Below, piece after piece: positions 1-12,845 of a stretch of 64,000 nucleotides of DNA (within the stretch, counting starts at the first letter, position 1; every line of letters starts with the position of its first letter). Both the position numbers and the translations under genes were made by a program. Origin of the DNA: Pleodorina starrii (lineage: Eukaryota; Chlorophyta; Chlorophyceae; Chlamydomonadales; Volvocaceae); contig BRXU01000002.1 of the NCBI GenBank assembly GCA_030267565.1, positions 5,207,501 to 5,271,500 on the forward strand, in the 5' to 3' direction. The notes under the pieces are model-generated. The model was not told the origin of the DNA. It saw only the letters and a program-made list of their open reading frames with translations, and made no database searches.

Positions 1-646
1 AAGCGAGGGCCCCAACCCAGAACCCCGCCCCAGTTTAAGTGTTGTTGCGCCACGCTGCCCGCCCACCAGTCCAGCACGCTGTTGATTTTGGGGGCCCAGT
101 CCGCTGCCTGCAGAGCGAGTCATCGGTGTGAAATGGGGGGTGCGGGGTCATGGGGGCAAAAAGATGGCTGCGGGTATATGGGGGCGTGCCCCTGCTCCTC
201 ATGTACCTCCTGCTCTGAAATGCTGACTTGCGCCATCTTCGCCAGGTCCGAGATGTTTGGCTTTGCGGTTGTTGAGGCGGCGCCGCCGCTTGCGGCAGAC
301 GTCGTGATGAGCGCCTTTGTTTGCGTGGGCAGGCGAGCCCCGCTAAATGGGACCCGGCCCCGGAGGACCGTGCGGTTCAGCATTGTGCACGCGCGGTTCA
401 TAGATGCTGGGTATAACATGCGATAATTCATGATAATAACGCATTGTTCGGTCTTTGAAGGCGAACTCCTTCATTGAGGCTCGTGCCGCTCGTCCAGTTG
501 CCGTAAACAAGACTTCATCAAGTCCAAACAGTTGCCCAGCTGACTGACTATACACTCACTTTATGCAGTTGATAACAGTCAGAAACCGCTGTCGAGGGCT
601 CCAATTGCAGTTGCACTATCGAGGGCTTCCACACTCATTTTGATCG
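1..646. other. Upstream region of the RRM gene
   Basis: No coding exon is recognisable here. It precedes the start codon at 647 and presumably holds the promoter and 5' UTR of the RNA-binding protein gene. No TATA box or other element stands out. Confidence 0.4.
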
Positions 647-3545
647 ATGAGCTACGAGCCGCCGCCCTATGCCGGTGGTTACCAGCCACCTGCAAGCCAT
701 GGACCTCCGCCCCCGGATCCTTATGGGCACCCGCCGCCTTCTTACGGGAACTATGCCCCGCCACCTTACAGCTATCCTCCCCCCTACTCCGCTCCGCCAG
801 CGTCCTATCCGTCTGGCCCAGCTGGCGCCGATGAGGTCCGGACAATTTTCGTCACTGGCTTTCCAGCAGACGTAAAGGAGCGCGAATTCAACAATTTGCT
901 CCGCTTCCTGGGTGGTTACGAGGTAGGCTGACTGAACGCAGAGGATAGGGAGGCCTGCCGGTGAATCGAACAGCACAGAGTGCATGGCGTTATGTGTGCA
1001 CCAAGAGAGTCAAACTGTGTTGCGGGCGGTATCCTTCAGTGGCGAGATCATGCTTGGTTCAACCTGCTGCGCTTGTGACGTGCTCCTCATGCTATTAGAA
1101 CGGGGGGCTTCTAACACGCAATTGACCCTCGCTGATGCGTGCGTCCTTGTCCAGGCGGCGCAATTGAACTTCAGCAAAGGCAGTGCGCAGGGGTTTGCGC
1201 TGTTCAGCAGTGGAGCGATGGCGCGCGCAGCTTGCGACCAGCTTCAGCACATCAGGTGAGCGTGCAAGCTGGACAGCCGCCCATGGCTTATTAATTGGCG
1301 TAATCCTTATCCTGTCCTGGCCCTTGGCAAGTGGACTATTTGCACGGCGTCCGTACACACCCTGGCATCCGCACACACGATGGGCTTCCCGGATGGCCTT
1401 TCGACTTGTATGGCCTTCGGGGTGACCAGCTTTCGGATGCACCAGCTCCCCTGCCTTGCCCCCCCTCGGTAAATTACAAACCCCGACATAAACAGTTGGA
1501 CGTCGCCTCCCTTCGGCTTTGTTGCATGTTCCAAATCGGGCGCTCAGGTTTGATGAGAACAGCCAGCTCCGGTGCGAGATGGCGCGCAAGAACATGTACA
1601 TCCGGGACATGGAGCCGAACAAGCGCCCCAGGCCCAACGCGCCCGCAGCGGGAGCATACGGAGGGCAGGGTGAGTACAAACGGGCCTGGACTGTCGGGGC
1701 GGGCAGTGCTCGTGCCGCCGAATAAAGTCAGTAGAGTCATGTTCGCTCTGCACGTTATATGCTCACAACGCGTGCGTGCAAAGGGGCGCCCACAAAGGGG
1801 CCACGGCTGGTTGCGCAGTGAAGCTAGCATTCTGGCGGGCAGTTTGGGCCCTGGGCGGGTTATCCGCAACACATCGTGCCCATCGCCGCTGCGCAGGCGG
1901 GGGCGCGCCCAGCTACGGCCGGACGGCGGCCGCATACGGCGGCGGTGGCGGTGGCGGACGTGGTGCTGGCGGTGACGCCGGCTCCCGGGATGACAACCCG
2001 CCGTGCAACACGTTGTTCGTTGGTAACCTGTCGGACACGGTGGACGAGAACGAGCTGCGGAACCTCTTTTCGGGCGCTCCGGTAAGGCAGGGCGTAGGAT
2101 GCGAGAGCTACAATGAGGGACCACTAGCGTCATGCGCTGGCGCTTTCTGGGTCAGCTCAGAACCTCACGGCGTAGGGCGTATGGGGTGGTCGCCGCTCTT
2201 GCGGCGTCATTACCTGCGTGCGCGTTCACTGAAACTTGGGGAACGGGCGATACATCTGTTGTGCACCAGCCGTGTTCAACATGCGGGCGCGGCATGCCGG
2301 GTTACTTCGTTGGGTGTGACAGGCTTCATGGGATTACCCATCCTTGTGGGTCTCACCCCAACGACCTAGATTGGGAATTTTGCTGCGGCACTGTGGCGCT
2401 CAAAATTCATCAAAATTCAACCGCCATGCCGTTGTTTGCATGACTGATTGTATCTCCGGCTCGACCCCGCTGTTGTCCTTTCTGCCATGCAGGGCTTCCG
2501 GCAAATAAAGCTCATGCGGGGGCCCAAGGCAACCTTGGGCTTCGTGGAGGTAAGGACGGGTGTCCTCGCTCCTGGCACGCGGTCATTCTGCGCACGTGTC
2601 TACTCCTATTGGGTCTTAACATGTTCGTGCCGATGTGTTGGTGTTTGCGCAATGTTGACACATGTTGCCCCGATATGGTAGTAGTAGTAATGCGGTTGTA
2701 GTGGCTCATGTGCCACGTGGACGCTACGCTCTTGCTTTCTGGCCCTGCTGCTTGGAGCTCTTCGTACCGATGTCCTCGCCATACCGTCATAGCGGACGCT
2801 CGTTCCGACCCGCCGCACTGTTTCTTCCCCATGGCGCAGTTCGATGACGTGCCGACCGCCATGGCCGCACACTCGGCACAGCAGGGCGCTGCCCTGGCCA
2901 GCAGGTTGGTGCAGCTGCTAGGAACGTTTTTCCCACACAAACCGCTGAGGCACGAGTACTGCTGGCGTGCTTTGCGGACGGCAGTTGTTTACCGGTTCAT
3001 GCATTTCGACTCCGATCCCGGGCTTGACGAGTGTGCTTGGTTAGTTTCTAAATTGCCAAAACTGCGACGTTTTTTTGTAGCTGACCGATTGCTTCCCCAC
3101 TCCCAATCCTGCGGACAGCGACCGCGGCCCCATCCGGGTACAGTACTCGAAGAACCCGTTTGGGCGCAAGCGTGACGTCGACGGAAGGTGGGTGAATTGT
3201 GACTGCCGCATGCAAGGTTAGGATTGGATAGACCAATAACCGCGGAAGCCAAGCTCCGGGCTTAGGGCCTGCCTTCATGCTCTGCTCTTGGCTTCATGAC
3301 TGACTTGCATCGGTGGCATCGGTGGTTTTAGCGCAGCTGTTCACGGCGCCTGCCGCCGTGGTGCTTCGTTGAACTTGGCACTGAACTAATCACTGCTTGT
3401 CCCACGCAGGATGATTGAGACGCCGAACACGCGGGAGGGCATCGTCCCGGCGACGGGCGGGCCGGCACCGGCGTACGGCAACTCGGGCTCTCAGGGGCAG
3501 TACGCGGGCAGCGGCGACTACGGGTCCGCGGATGCCAACCAGTGA
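647..3545 (+). CDS. Two-RRM RNA-binding protein, Whi3/RBPMS-like
   Basis: Eight exons fit in phase with GT-AG borders: 647-922, 1155-1255, 1548-1669, 1897-2081, 2493-2549, 2840-2904, 3119-3187 and 3410-3545. The first 55 or so residues are rich in Pro, Tyr and Gly. RRM1 follows, with RNP2-like TIFVTGFP and the RBPMS/Whi3-type continuation LLRFLGGYE, GFALFSS and AACDQLQHIRFD. A Gly-rich linker leads to RRM2 (NTLFVGNLS, then GFRQIKLM and LGFVE). The short C-terminal tail is rich in Gly, Ser and Gln. Proteins of this family bind mRNA and often control its fate in the cytoplasm; the targets here are unknown. The start codon is the first ATG of an open frame that leads straight into the RRM. The domain call is firm. 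The exact family is inferred from remembered RBPMS and Whi3 sequences. Confidence 0.85.
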
Positions 3546-6415
3546 AGGGGAGTGGCGGGACATCGGACGTGAGGCGACGGCCAGCTGTCAGGTGCGGGGA
3601 TATTTGTGGGGGTTCAGCGGGATGGGGGTTGGGGCCGTTGGGAAGGGCGCATGCCCCTGTCAGGTAAGTCGGCAGCGCGTGGCAGCTGCCAGGGCGAACC
3701 CCAGGCCTGTATTTCAGACGGAAGAGTTTGGGCGTTGCCCGACGGCGTTCGCGAGGTAAGTGGTCAAGCTACTGTCGATGGTAAGTTGCGAGTGGTCGAG
3801 TTGGCACGGTGTAGGCGGCCAAACATCAGCAGTGCAACTCCCATGCAACATCCAGTTGACGTGGCGTCAGCGCTCACCCGCATACATCGACTGCACTCAC
3901 TAACGTGCAACTGCCTCGCGCGGCACTGCAACCGCATTCCCGTGGGTTCCGTCTGCACGCATCTGCAGGACCATGACTCGGTGCGCACTGTGGCATCATC
4001 CTCACGCGCGCTCACCGCATCCACACGAACCGAACCAAACCGCCTCCTCGCATCCACGCCACTGGCCGACGCGCACTGTAACCCGGCACACGACACGACA
4101 CGGCCGCTGACCCGCGGGCTCACGACGCAACACGACACGACACGATGCTGCTTTTGTTCTACACTGACACGACACTACACGGCACCTCACGACACAATGG
4201 GATAGATTTGGGGGAAGCCAACACTCCGCAGCAGCACGGCGGGCAGACAGGCAGGCAAGCGGAGCACTGCTGGACACGCGCGGATCCTACCTTTGCGGCA
4301 CGACACGGCACGGCACGGCATTCACGTGTACTTGCACAGCCACGCCATTGCCACGCCGCCACAGCAGCGCAACAGCCGCACGAGAGGCACTTTGAAATGC
4401 GACTGCGTTGTCATAACGGATTTGCTGAGATGCCGTCAGCTACGGGATGATCCACAGTACGGTAGCGCTCGGCAGACGCAACCTTTTGCAAGTGCATGCT
4501 GTTAGGGACCCAGCTGCCTCTTGCAGCTGCATGAGCTGCCGCAACGTCTTGAAGCAGCTGCCCATTATGTTGTTGCCTGCCACCGGAAGGGCGCACAATT
4601 GGTGGTTGATTATTACTGTCTGCCTTTCTAGCATGTCCATGTTGGTAGTTGTCTGATTGCATATAGTTTTGCTGTTTAGTCCCGCTGCTTGTGCACTGCA
4701 TGGGTCTGCACTGGGTCACTTGGGGATTTAGGGTTTTGCGAGGCTTGCTTGTTGATTGGCTAGGTGGATTGTTCGACCAGACACTGGGGGAGGCTGCTAG
4801 ACGGTGCACGAGAATCCTCGGGTTACGATTGGCTGGCCTGGCATGGTCTGGCACTTTCCTGGTCCGTCCTGACTTGTAATACAGAATGTACAGAATGCAG
4901 AAGCGTTTGACCTGGCGCTCAGGAGCCCCGAAAGGTGTTCTGTCTGATGGCACCATTTGCGCACCAGGAAGATTTGAGTGGGTGGGAGCAGCCTCCCGGG
5001 GAAGCTTGGTGCCTCTGTAATCGCGTAGGCCAACGAGCGCGTGAACGCCATGAACTGCGTGTTACGCAGGCGGCTCCCAGCTGTTGCACACAGGAGCGTA
5101 ACTGCATACCGAAATTGTGGGTGTATCGAGCAGACAGAAAGCCGTTCTCTTGCGACAAGCGCATTGGAACAGGGGAATGTGGTATGACCTGATCTTCGTC
5201 CTGCAAAAGAGGAGCAACGGTCCGGACATGGAAGTGGGCTCTGTGGGCGCCTACGGTACAAAATGACGTGTCATACGGGCTCTGAAATGGCACGGAAGTC
5301 ATGCTAACGCACAGGAATTCCGGTCAGATTGCATATATGATGGATAAAGCGAAGCGTCAATTCCCCTGTTTGCGGGTCGAACATCCAAGGTTTTTAGGGG
5401 TCTCTGCCTGGCGCGGCCACAGCCGAAGAGCCCGCCGTGGTTGCCGCGGACGTGGAATCCCCCGGCAAGCCACTACGTGTGTACTGCCAACGTGCAGGGG
5501 CAGACCGCATCCTCCAGCGTTACCTCCGCGAACGCGCCGCAACGTTCGGGGCCACCACCGACGCGAAGCTGGGCCCCGCGGTCGTTGGGATCCGGAGCGG
5601 TCGCCGGCCGGCGCCACCTCCAAACACCCGTACGGCACTACGGCTACCATCGCCCTCCCCCCTGCCGCTCTCAGCTGGGTGGCCTCCGCCAGCGGCTCTT
5701 CACCGCTATCTCCAAAGAGCCTCCCCCCGCTCTGCACGCGACGCTCGCTGAACGGTTGAAGAGGCAACGGACAACGACGCACAGACGCAGCGTCGCTGAC
5801 GCTGACGTGATGGGATGGAGGTTTCCCAATTATATTCCGCACCCTTGGCCTATGGGCTTGCCTGGAAGTCAGCCATGCAGATGTTTGGCGATACCTGAAG
5901 GCCGCCGCAGTTGCCATGTCAACTGTCACTGTAGGGGGTGGTCGGGCTTAGGGTGTGTGCATGCTCATCCGGCGCGGCTTGTGTGCTGACCCCTCTTGGC
6001 TCTGGTTGCTTGACGTAGCGGCCGCGTCACCCACATCACGGCAATTGCGCCCATTTCACGTGTCCCGGCTGTCCCCACCTGCAGAATTGGGGCCCAGCCT
6101 GACCGATTCCATTCGCACACCGCTGATGGGCGGCAGCATGAAGGTGGCGCGATAGAGCGCGTGCGGAGCTTATCGACGTAGCACTATTTAGCCCCGCGGT
6201 AGCAAATAATGGTGGTGCGCTGCTAGCTGTGGATCTGCAGCTGCAACAGGCACCTTAGATGGTCGGGAGTATGCGGCTGGCCGCATAACATGCCATGCAA
6301 ACTGTGGATTCGGAGTGAGGCGCGTCGTTGTCAATAATGCTGTGTGTCCGCTAGGGGTCGGGTTGGCTCCAGACTCAGTTAACCCGGAGTCATTTGAGGG
6401 ACATTTCCGAAGGTT
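3546..6415. other. 3' UTR of the RRM gene and unassigned intergenic DNA
   Basis: No convincing exon is visible. The part next to 3545 is probably 3' UTR. Candidate TGTAA poly(A) signals lie at 4077 and 4875. Between about 4080 and 4330 there are short runs of a CGACA-type pentamer. An open frame at 5437-5751 has no recognised motif and is not annotated. Confidence 0.35.
4077..4081 (+). terminator. Candidate TGTAA poly(A) signal, RRM gene
   Basis: TGTAA is the usual poly(A) signal in Chlamydomonas. This is the first one downstream of the stop codon, giving a 3' UTR of about 530 nt. A second candidate at 4875 cannot be excluded. Confidence 0.35.
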
Positions 6416-6420
6416 TTACA
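6416..6420 (-). terminator. Candidate TGTAA poly(A) signal, LHCSR gene
   Basis: TTACA on the plus strand reads TGTAA on the minus strand, about 550 nt past the LHCSR stop codon, a typical 3' UTR length in these algae. Confidence 0.4.
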
Positions 6421-6970
6421 TCGGCCTGAACCATTAACCTCATTGGCCTTGGCCCAGCGGCTTGCGGACACGTCCGAACGTTTGCTTGTGACATCCGTAA
6501 ACGGTGCCAAGGTACCCATCCTGGCATACAACCGCATTTCCAAAACACGCTCCCTCTCTCGCACGGCTCTCTCCCTCTCTCGCATAGCTAAACACAGGGC
6601 TCGCGAAAGAAAGCATTCAAACTGTAATCATTCGAGCACAACAGGGAAAGAATGATAAGTGTCGCCAGCTCACGAAGTGCAAATTGTGCAACAATTAGAA
6701 GCCTCTATGCGTGAAATATCGAACGTCGACTAAACGCTATCATCATCAACAGATAAAAACCTTGCGAAACAACGAATCGGAATGAGTGTTGGCCATTGGC
6801 GTCAGTTAATATCACAAAGAATTCGCTCTGCAGCTCCAATTGGGAAGTTGAAAGGTTGGAATTCCATTTTACGCACATCCGGTTACTTTCCCGCCAAAGC
6901 ACATCGGGGCAATGCCGCTCTTCCTCAGTGCCCAGACGAGTAAACTCTCAGCCCGGTAAGCTCCATACGT

Positions 6971-9344
6971 TTACAGCGCCGACAGGTTCTCAGGCAGCGG
7001 CGTCACCGGCAGGCCGATGTCCCTGCGCAGCATCAAGTGACAGAACAGATAACTATGCGAATACGGGGAACCAGCATACTAGAGCACAAAGATGCGACAC
7101 TGTGGTCCAAATATGCAGACACGCCAATTGCACGTATGTGCCCATAGTTGCCTTCTCTCGGCGTCCCCCGCTACCCAGGCCCATGCCCAATGCAGCTGCC
7201 TGCGCACCGCTCAATGTCGTCCAGCTCCAGAATAACCTCCTTCTCAAAGCGCAGGAACAGGTGCTCGAAGATCTCCGTCTGCTCCACCAACTCCTGCAGG
7301 GGGAAACGGTTCACAAATTTCACATGCCGTACCACAAGCGTCACATGTGGTGACGGATATCATGGTGCCAGTCTCCGGCTTCAGTTCAGCTCCAACGGCC
7401 AAAAAAGCGATACATCAATGACATTATAGTAATACAGGCCTACAGGCCTACATGGCAACTGCAGGTCATCCACATACCATGCGCCCCGCATTACCAGATC
7501 TGTCCGTGACTTCGCGCGCAACGGACCGCTACATTCCAACCCTGATGGGATATCACGCCCTCACAACAGGGCCCCGCGCACATCCCGGCCCCTTACCCCG
7601 CCCCATACCGACCCGGCCCCTGACCCGTCCCGGCCCCACACAGACCCAGTCAGCTCACCTGAGCCACGAACGCAGCGATGGCGATCTAACAGTCATGTGG
7701 TTGGTGGCCCGTTTGAACAGCGTTTGGGCAAGGGGGGAGGGAGGGGGAGGGTAGAGGTCAGGTGTGCGGGCAATGAAAGCCAAAACAGGTCACACGAAGC
7801 GGAACACATGCGTATTCGCAGCTCCTCCTCAGTTCATACATTGAACCGGGCTTCCCTTACGGTCTAGTCATTCGCAGGAGGGCAACCCCCACAGAATAAA
7901 GTGGGCTGAATAGAGTCACAGGCGAAGAGTCACTGGAAGAGACCGCGTCAGATGGAGCCGCATGGAAACATCCAAACCCGTAACCTGATCGGCAGTGACA
8001 CCCACCATGGCCAGGCGGCCGTTGTTGAGCTCCTTCGTCTGCATCTCCTTGAGGGCCTCCGGCTCGGTCGGCTTCAGGCCGAGCGGGTCGAAGCTGTGGG
8101 GCACAATCGATTGCAATTGCAGTCGCATGGGTGAGTCCTACGGCAACTGTTATGGCGGAGGTCTGACATCCCTCGAGACATCACAACGGCAGATGGGGTT
8201 AATGCATACAAGCGCTTTCCCCTCGCACAAGCTTCGACACCGAACGGCGGACAATCCAACCAAAAGCGAGGCGCTGGCACGAGCGCATGTAGATGTTAAT
8301 AACAGCCCGCAGCTCACCCGAGGTCACCCGGCTCGTAGTCGTCCTTGAGGCTGTTGAAGCCCGTGTTGGTGGGGGTGGCCCAACCGACGGCCACGCGGTA
8401 CGACTCCGCCACGCCGATGGCGATCAGCAGCGGCTCCCAGAAGCCCTGGCCGATCTGGGAGAAGTGCGTGATGGCGGGGCCTGCGAGCGGAGGGAAAAGG
8501 AGATTTAGGTTCACGGTTTTCCAGTTTTGCCTTCTGCCATAGGTTTTGTGGCGGCAGCACAGCATGCTCAACGCAGCGCGGCACAGGGAAAGGTGACACG
8601 CCAGAAACCTACAACCCCAGTTGCTAACCTAGGTCCAGAAAGAATTATTATTAGATGCCAATAAATGTTAAACAGTCCAGCATGTCTTCCGGGCCTTTCT
8701 CATCCTGGCCCACGAGGGGTTGGGTCTGAAGCCCACTGAAGCGACGCAACCCCCCCTGTCCGCAGCGTCCCGACCTACCAGAAACGCGACCATCGAAGTT
8801 GAAGAACAGCGGGAAGTCCTGCAGCTGCTCGCCGACAATGAAGCCCAAAGCGGCAAGCATGGAGACGCGGCCGTGAGTGATCTCGGCCTCGCGCCAGCGA
8901 CGAACATCACGAATGGACGCGGTGCGGGCGAAACCAGCCGGATCGAAGACATCCTCAAATGGCGCGGTGACACCTGGCAGCGACTTCAGGTCTGTTGAGA
9001 ACAACGAAGAGGACGAACATGGGAGGTGTAGGCGTTAGAAATTGAACCGTCGTGCCGATGCTTGCAGATAGCGCCAAATGCATGTTCATTACAGCTCTGA
9101 AAGGTGCATTACAGCTTAAAACGAAATAATGACTGCATTACGCCTAGGAATGCAAATTGGAGCTTCGAAACATGGATGGCAGTTGTCTTTGCACGGTCCA
9201 CTTACACTCAACGCTTGCAACATCGGAGAACGATGATGACTTCGAGGCAGTCTTGCCAGACACGGTCTTGCCAGCGCGCGCGCCAACCGAGCGGCGCGGC
9301 TGGGCAGCCGCCATCTGGGAGGTGAGGGAGCGCAGAGCCATCAT
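6971..9344 (-). CDS. LHCSR: LHCSR, stress-related chlorophyll a/b-binding protein
   Basis: Seven exons, read high to low: 9344-9206, 8991-8779, 8480-8318, 8093-8006, 7685-7659, 7293-7208 and 7022-6971. All are in phase and give about 255 residues, close to the roughly 253-259 usual for LHCSR. Residues 1 to about 45 are an Ala/Ser/Arg-rich plastid transit peptide. The mature protein shows [17 protein letters not shown], the first Lhc helix ([18 protein letters not shown]), the middle helix ([20 protein letters not shown]), [12 protein letters not shown], and the third helix ([10 protein letters not shown] followed by IAIAAFVAQ). The acidic luminal segment [11 protein letters not shown] and the ending [15 protein letters not shown] match the family. 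LHCSR sits in the thylakoid and dissipates excess light energy, with luminal acidic residues sensing pH. Which paralogue (LHCSR1 or LHCSR3) cannot be told without alignment. Confidence 0.93.
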
Positions 9345-9415
9345 TTTTCTTGATACTGTATTGAACCTTAATTGTACTGTGTAAAGTTAAGGATACAGAA
9401 CAGTTTCCTGCCAGC

Positions 9416-9421
9416 TTTATA
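9416..9421 (-). promoter_or_regulatory. TATA box of LHCSR
   Basis: TATAAA on the minus strand, within TTATAAAG, lies about 75 nt upstream of the LHCSR start codon. This is compatible with a core promoter and a short 5' UTR. Confidence 0.5.
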
Positions 9422-9422
9422 A

Positions 9423-11870
9423 GGGAGGATAGGGGTCGTACTTCAACCCAACAACCGCCGATATTTGAGTGTGTGGCCCACATGCGGACACCACACATTT
9501 GACCGTTTGTACTACCACTCGGAGAACATTCTCCCAACTATACAATGAGATGCGCTTCAATCAGCGCAAATGTAACGAACATTGATGTGAAGGTGATCTT
9601 ATATTAATTGCAGGCGCGCAACCTTTCAATGCGAATGGCTTCCAGAAACGGTCTTGCTGACCGCGGATGAAAGAGCACAACAAACAAAAAGATAAAAGTA
9701 CTTCTCATCATTTGATCAGTGAACATTTCAACTTACAACTCTTACAACTAGACGCTTTCCACTTCGTCAGTGAGGGTCAGTGACGTTCGTCGCGGCGCGC
9801 CTTATATTGCAACGCCTACCGCTTGTGCAGCGTTCGATCATACGGAAAACACGGAAAATTCTGTTTCATCAGTGCACTGGTCTCAACCCATAAGTTTATG
9901 ACCCCAAGTGTACAATAATATGCTCAACAGTCTGACTAAACCCAGCCCGGCAAACCCTACAGCGATTCAAGTCGTTCTTGGAAGTATTAACCTTTGACGC
10001 ACCGCAAGGAGCTTCTAAACTAAGGATACATTATTTATAACTTGTCAGATTTTTCGGAACAATATTTTTCGGAATAATAGGGGTGCTCATTTTACAGCAA
10101 GGTCCGTAACAGCATTCGCTGTGCATGGGCGCGTGGGTACGCGTGGGGGACGTAGGCGATGACAGGGAATCCCGTGCACAACGCATCAGATAGTGGCTGC
10201 TCGCGCTGAACCGCGCACACTACGGCAAACGACGCCTAACCGCGGCCAGCGTGCCAGACAGCCAGAGCAGCAACAAGGCTTTCAGGCCATCGCTTCGACT
10301 CCAGCACAATATAGCTTTGTCAACCAGTAAATGACATACCGACATGCACTGGCATGCATAGACACGGCCATAAGCCATACTGCTGGCCATAAGAACAGGC
10401 CAGGCTGGCCGTGCCTTGTCTGACACCCCGTCTTGTGCGGCAGACTACCATCATGGGGTCGCTGCTTCCCGCCCGATCGACAAAGCCCTTGTGAAGACAC
10501 CAGTGACGCAGGTATAACTTTGGGTCTTTCCAATGTAGCGACCATTGCTGTTGCTGTCGTTGTTGCAGCGGGCACCAGAGCGCCCAAAGGGTTGTTTGGA
10601 GCAAGGGAAGAGCCAGCCCTAGCCAGCGGGCCGTGCACTGCAGCGGAAACCACCAAACAGCACGAGCCAATCAGACAGCAACGAGCGAACCCGGGGGGAA
10701 AGCACAGAAGTATGCTATCACGGGGAAATCAGCCATGCGGCTCTCCAGTCGGCGACCGGCCCCGGCCACTTATGATAAAGCGCACCAACACATCTCAAAG
10801 CGACCACAGACTGCAAACGAAGGACCCTTTGCCCGAGACGCCCTAAGGAAACAGGCTCATACCTACATAGTGAACCCGCGGGACGCCAATCCTCTTCTCG
10901 CGGCCCCCCGGCCTTGAACACGCCAGCTCGTCCGCGTTAACGGGTGGCCGGGACCCATTGAATTCCATCCTTTCCGTGAAACCCCGAAGTCGGAACCAGA
11001 TTTCCGACTGCTCAGCTACACATACCAACCCCCCTGATTCCGGGCCTAACCTTACATCACGGCGTTCACCACGTCAATTGCCCCGACAGCTCAAATCCCG
11101 CGCCTTTATTCGTACAAAAAGACATAAACCACGGCGCTTTATTAGTGTAGGAAGAACAATTCACGGCTTATCCTTCATCCGCACGACGCCGTCACAGTCC
11201 AAGATAACGCATCGAAGTCGAAGGTCCAGGGGGAACGCACTCGTGTCCACATTTGGCACTTAGCCAGTCATGCGCGATCATGATGGCGTTTCGCATCGGC
11301 ATCCGACACCCAGGCAGCGACCAGGCCACCCGAGTCCCGACCGCACAAGAATACATGGCAGCGCTGCAGGTAAGCCGCGAAGGTTGGGCTCGGCGCCGCC
11401 GTCGCTACGGTATGCTTTCACCCAATGCAGGCTACGACGCGCCGCAGTGATCAAATCGCACGAAGTCTTATTGCCATTTCAGCATTTCTTGTTCCCATGC
11501 CGCTCAGCACACGGCCACACCACACCACCCGATTATTCCGGCGGCTGCTCGCGATCGCCCGGTCAAGCAACGCTTGGAACCTGTGCCCCCTGCCACCCCC
11601 CCTGCCCATCCCATCGCCGCACCGTGCCTGGTGGTGCAGCCCTGCGCGTGACGCCTGATTCCGCCGCAATTCAGATGGCGGAGGCGTGTGTACGTTCTGT
11701 GTGAAACCATCGCCCCCGCTATCGTGTGATGCTCACACACCCGGCCGGGACTCGGCTCACGGCGCAACAGAGGTTGCTACAGCAACGGGAGCAGGCACCG
11801 AGGGTAATAAATACGAACCGGACGCATCGCTTGCGTCACGGCACTGTCACGTCACTGTCTACCGGCCGGC
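9423..11870. other. Intergenic DNA between LHCSR and the minisatellite
   Basis: The part near 9.4-10.1 kb is AT-richer and presumably contains LHCSR upstream control sequence. No gene is recognised. The open frames here lack known motifs and splice partners. The downstream end of the HPP gene may extend into this stretch, since the first minus-strand TGTAA below it is at 11052-11056. Confidence 0.35.
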
Positions 11871-12135
11871 CCACCCAGCACGATGGGGGGAGGGGTCACC
11901 CAGCACGATGGGGGGAGGGGTCACCCAGCACGATGGGGGGAGGGGTCACCCAGCACGATGGGGGGAGGGGTCACCCAGCACGATGGGGGGAGGGGTCACC
12001 CAGCACGATGGGGGGAGGGGTCACCCAGCACGATGGGGGGAGGGGTCACCCAGCACGATGGGGGGAGGGGTCACCCAGCACGATGGGGGGAGGGGTCACC
12101 CAGCACGATGGGGGGAGGGGTCACCCAGCACGATG
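11871..12135. repeat. 25-bp minisatellite, about 10.5 copies
   Basis: Ten perfect or near-perfect direct copies of a 25-bp unit (CCCAGCACGATGGGGGG followed by AGGGGTCA) stand head to tail without spacers. Each unit contains G-runs on the plus strand. Because 25 is not a multiple of 3 and the unit lacks stops, several frames stay open through it. These are artefacts. Confidence 0.97.
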
Positions 12136-12845
12136 CCATGACGTCCCGCCCTTCCGCAATCACGGTCGAGGGATGCCGCCTCCGGAGAGCTCGTCCCCGC
12201 ATGCACAGGCCATTGGCGTTGACCGCAGCCCAGGTAACAGCCTCCCCGCGCGTGCGGATATGTCCACCGCCGTCTTCACGCCGCCTTTGGCCGCAGCCCC
12301 GACGGCGCGGGCTCGGAGGCCGAGGTCGAGGCAGCGGGAGGGAAGTCAAACCTGCGACGGAGACGAGCGCCGGCGGCAGCAATGGCTCAATCCATCCTCG
12401 GGATGCGGATGGAGGCGGCATCAGTTTCACCCGCAGCAGCGATGGCGCAGTGCGGTAGATAAATAAGTGTACGGTGCTCGCCTTCCCGTACCACAAACCG
12501 ATATGCAGCCTGCCCCTGCCCCTGCATCGCTTCCCCCGCTGGATAGTCCCTTGGCTTGCCACTCCCCTCCAGCTGTACCAAAGGATTGGTTTCAGTATCG
12601 CACAGCTCTGCCGCAGCCCTGGAAAACCCCCCCGGGCCCGCGCAGATCCCTCAGATACCCAGCAAGGCCCCGTCGTGCCGCCGGGATCCCTAACGACGCA
12701 GCTGCGGCCCTGCGGCGTTGCATCTTCCACTGTCGAGCCCCGCTCTTCCGACCCCCGACCCGCGACCATCAGACAACAGACAACGAGCCGCCGCCACCCC
12801 CACCACCGCGCGCTCCGCGTCCCCTCTCCACACATACACGCACAC

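Noticed and set aside
5437..5751. 104-codon open frame as a gene
   Set aside because: No motif, no splice partner and overlapping open frames on both strands, as expected in GC-rich DNA.
7171..7207. TAG at 7171-7173 as the LHCSR stop codon
   Set aside because: Reading through gives an unfamiliar tail ([11 protein letters not shown]). A GTGCGC donor at 7207 and an exon at 7022-6971 restore the family C-terminus ending in NLSAL.
11871..12135. Possible CRISPR-like array
   Set aside because: Units are directly adjacent with no spacers, and the context is eukaryotic.
11686..12466. Frames with GGGVTQHD-type repeats
   Set aside because: Produced by the 25-bp minisatellite. Two overlapping frames give the same pattern.
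12071..12845. Continuation of the HPP reading frame to 12071
   Set aside because: It runs through low-complexity DNA and into the minisatellite with no family similarity. A further splice or an earlier end is more likely.
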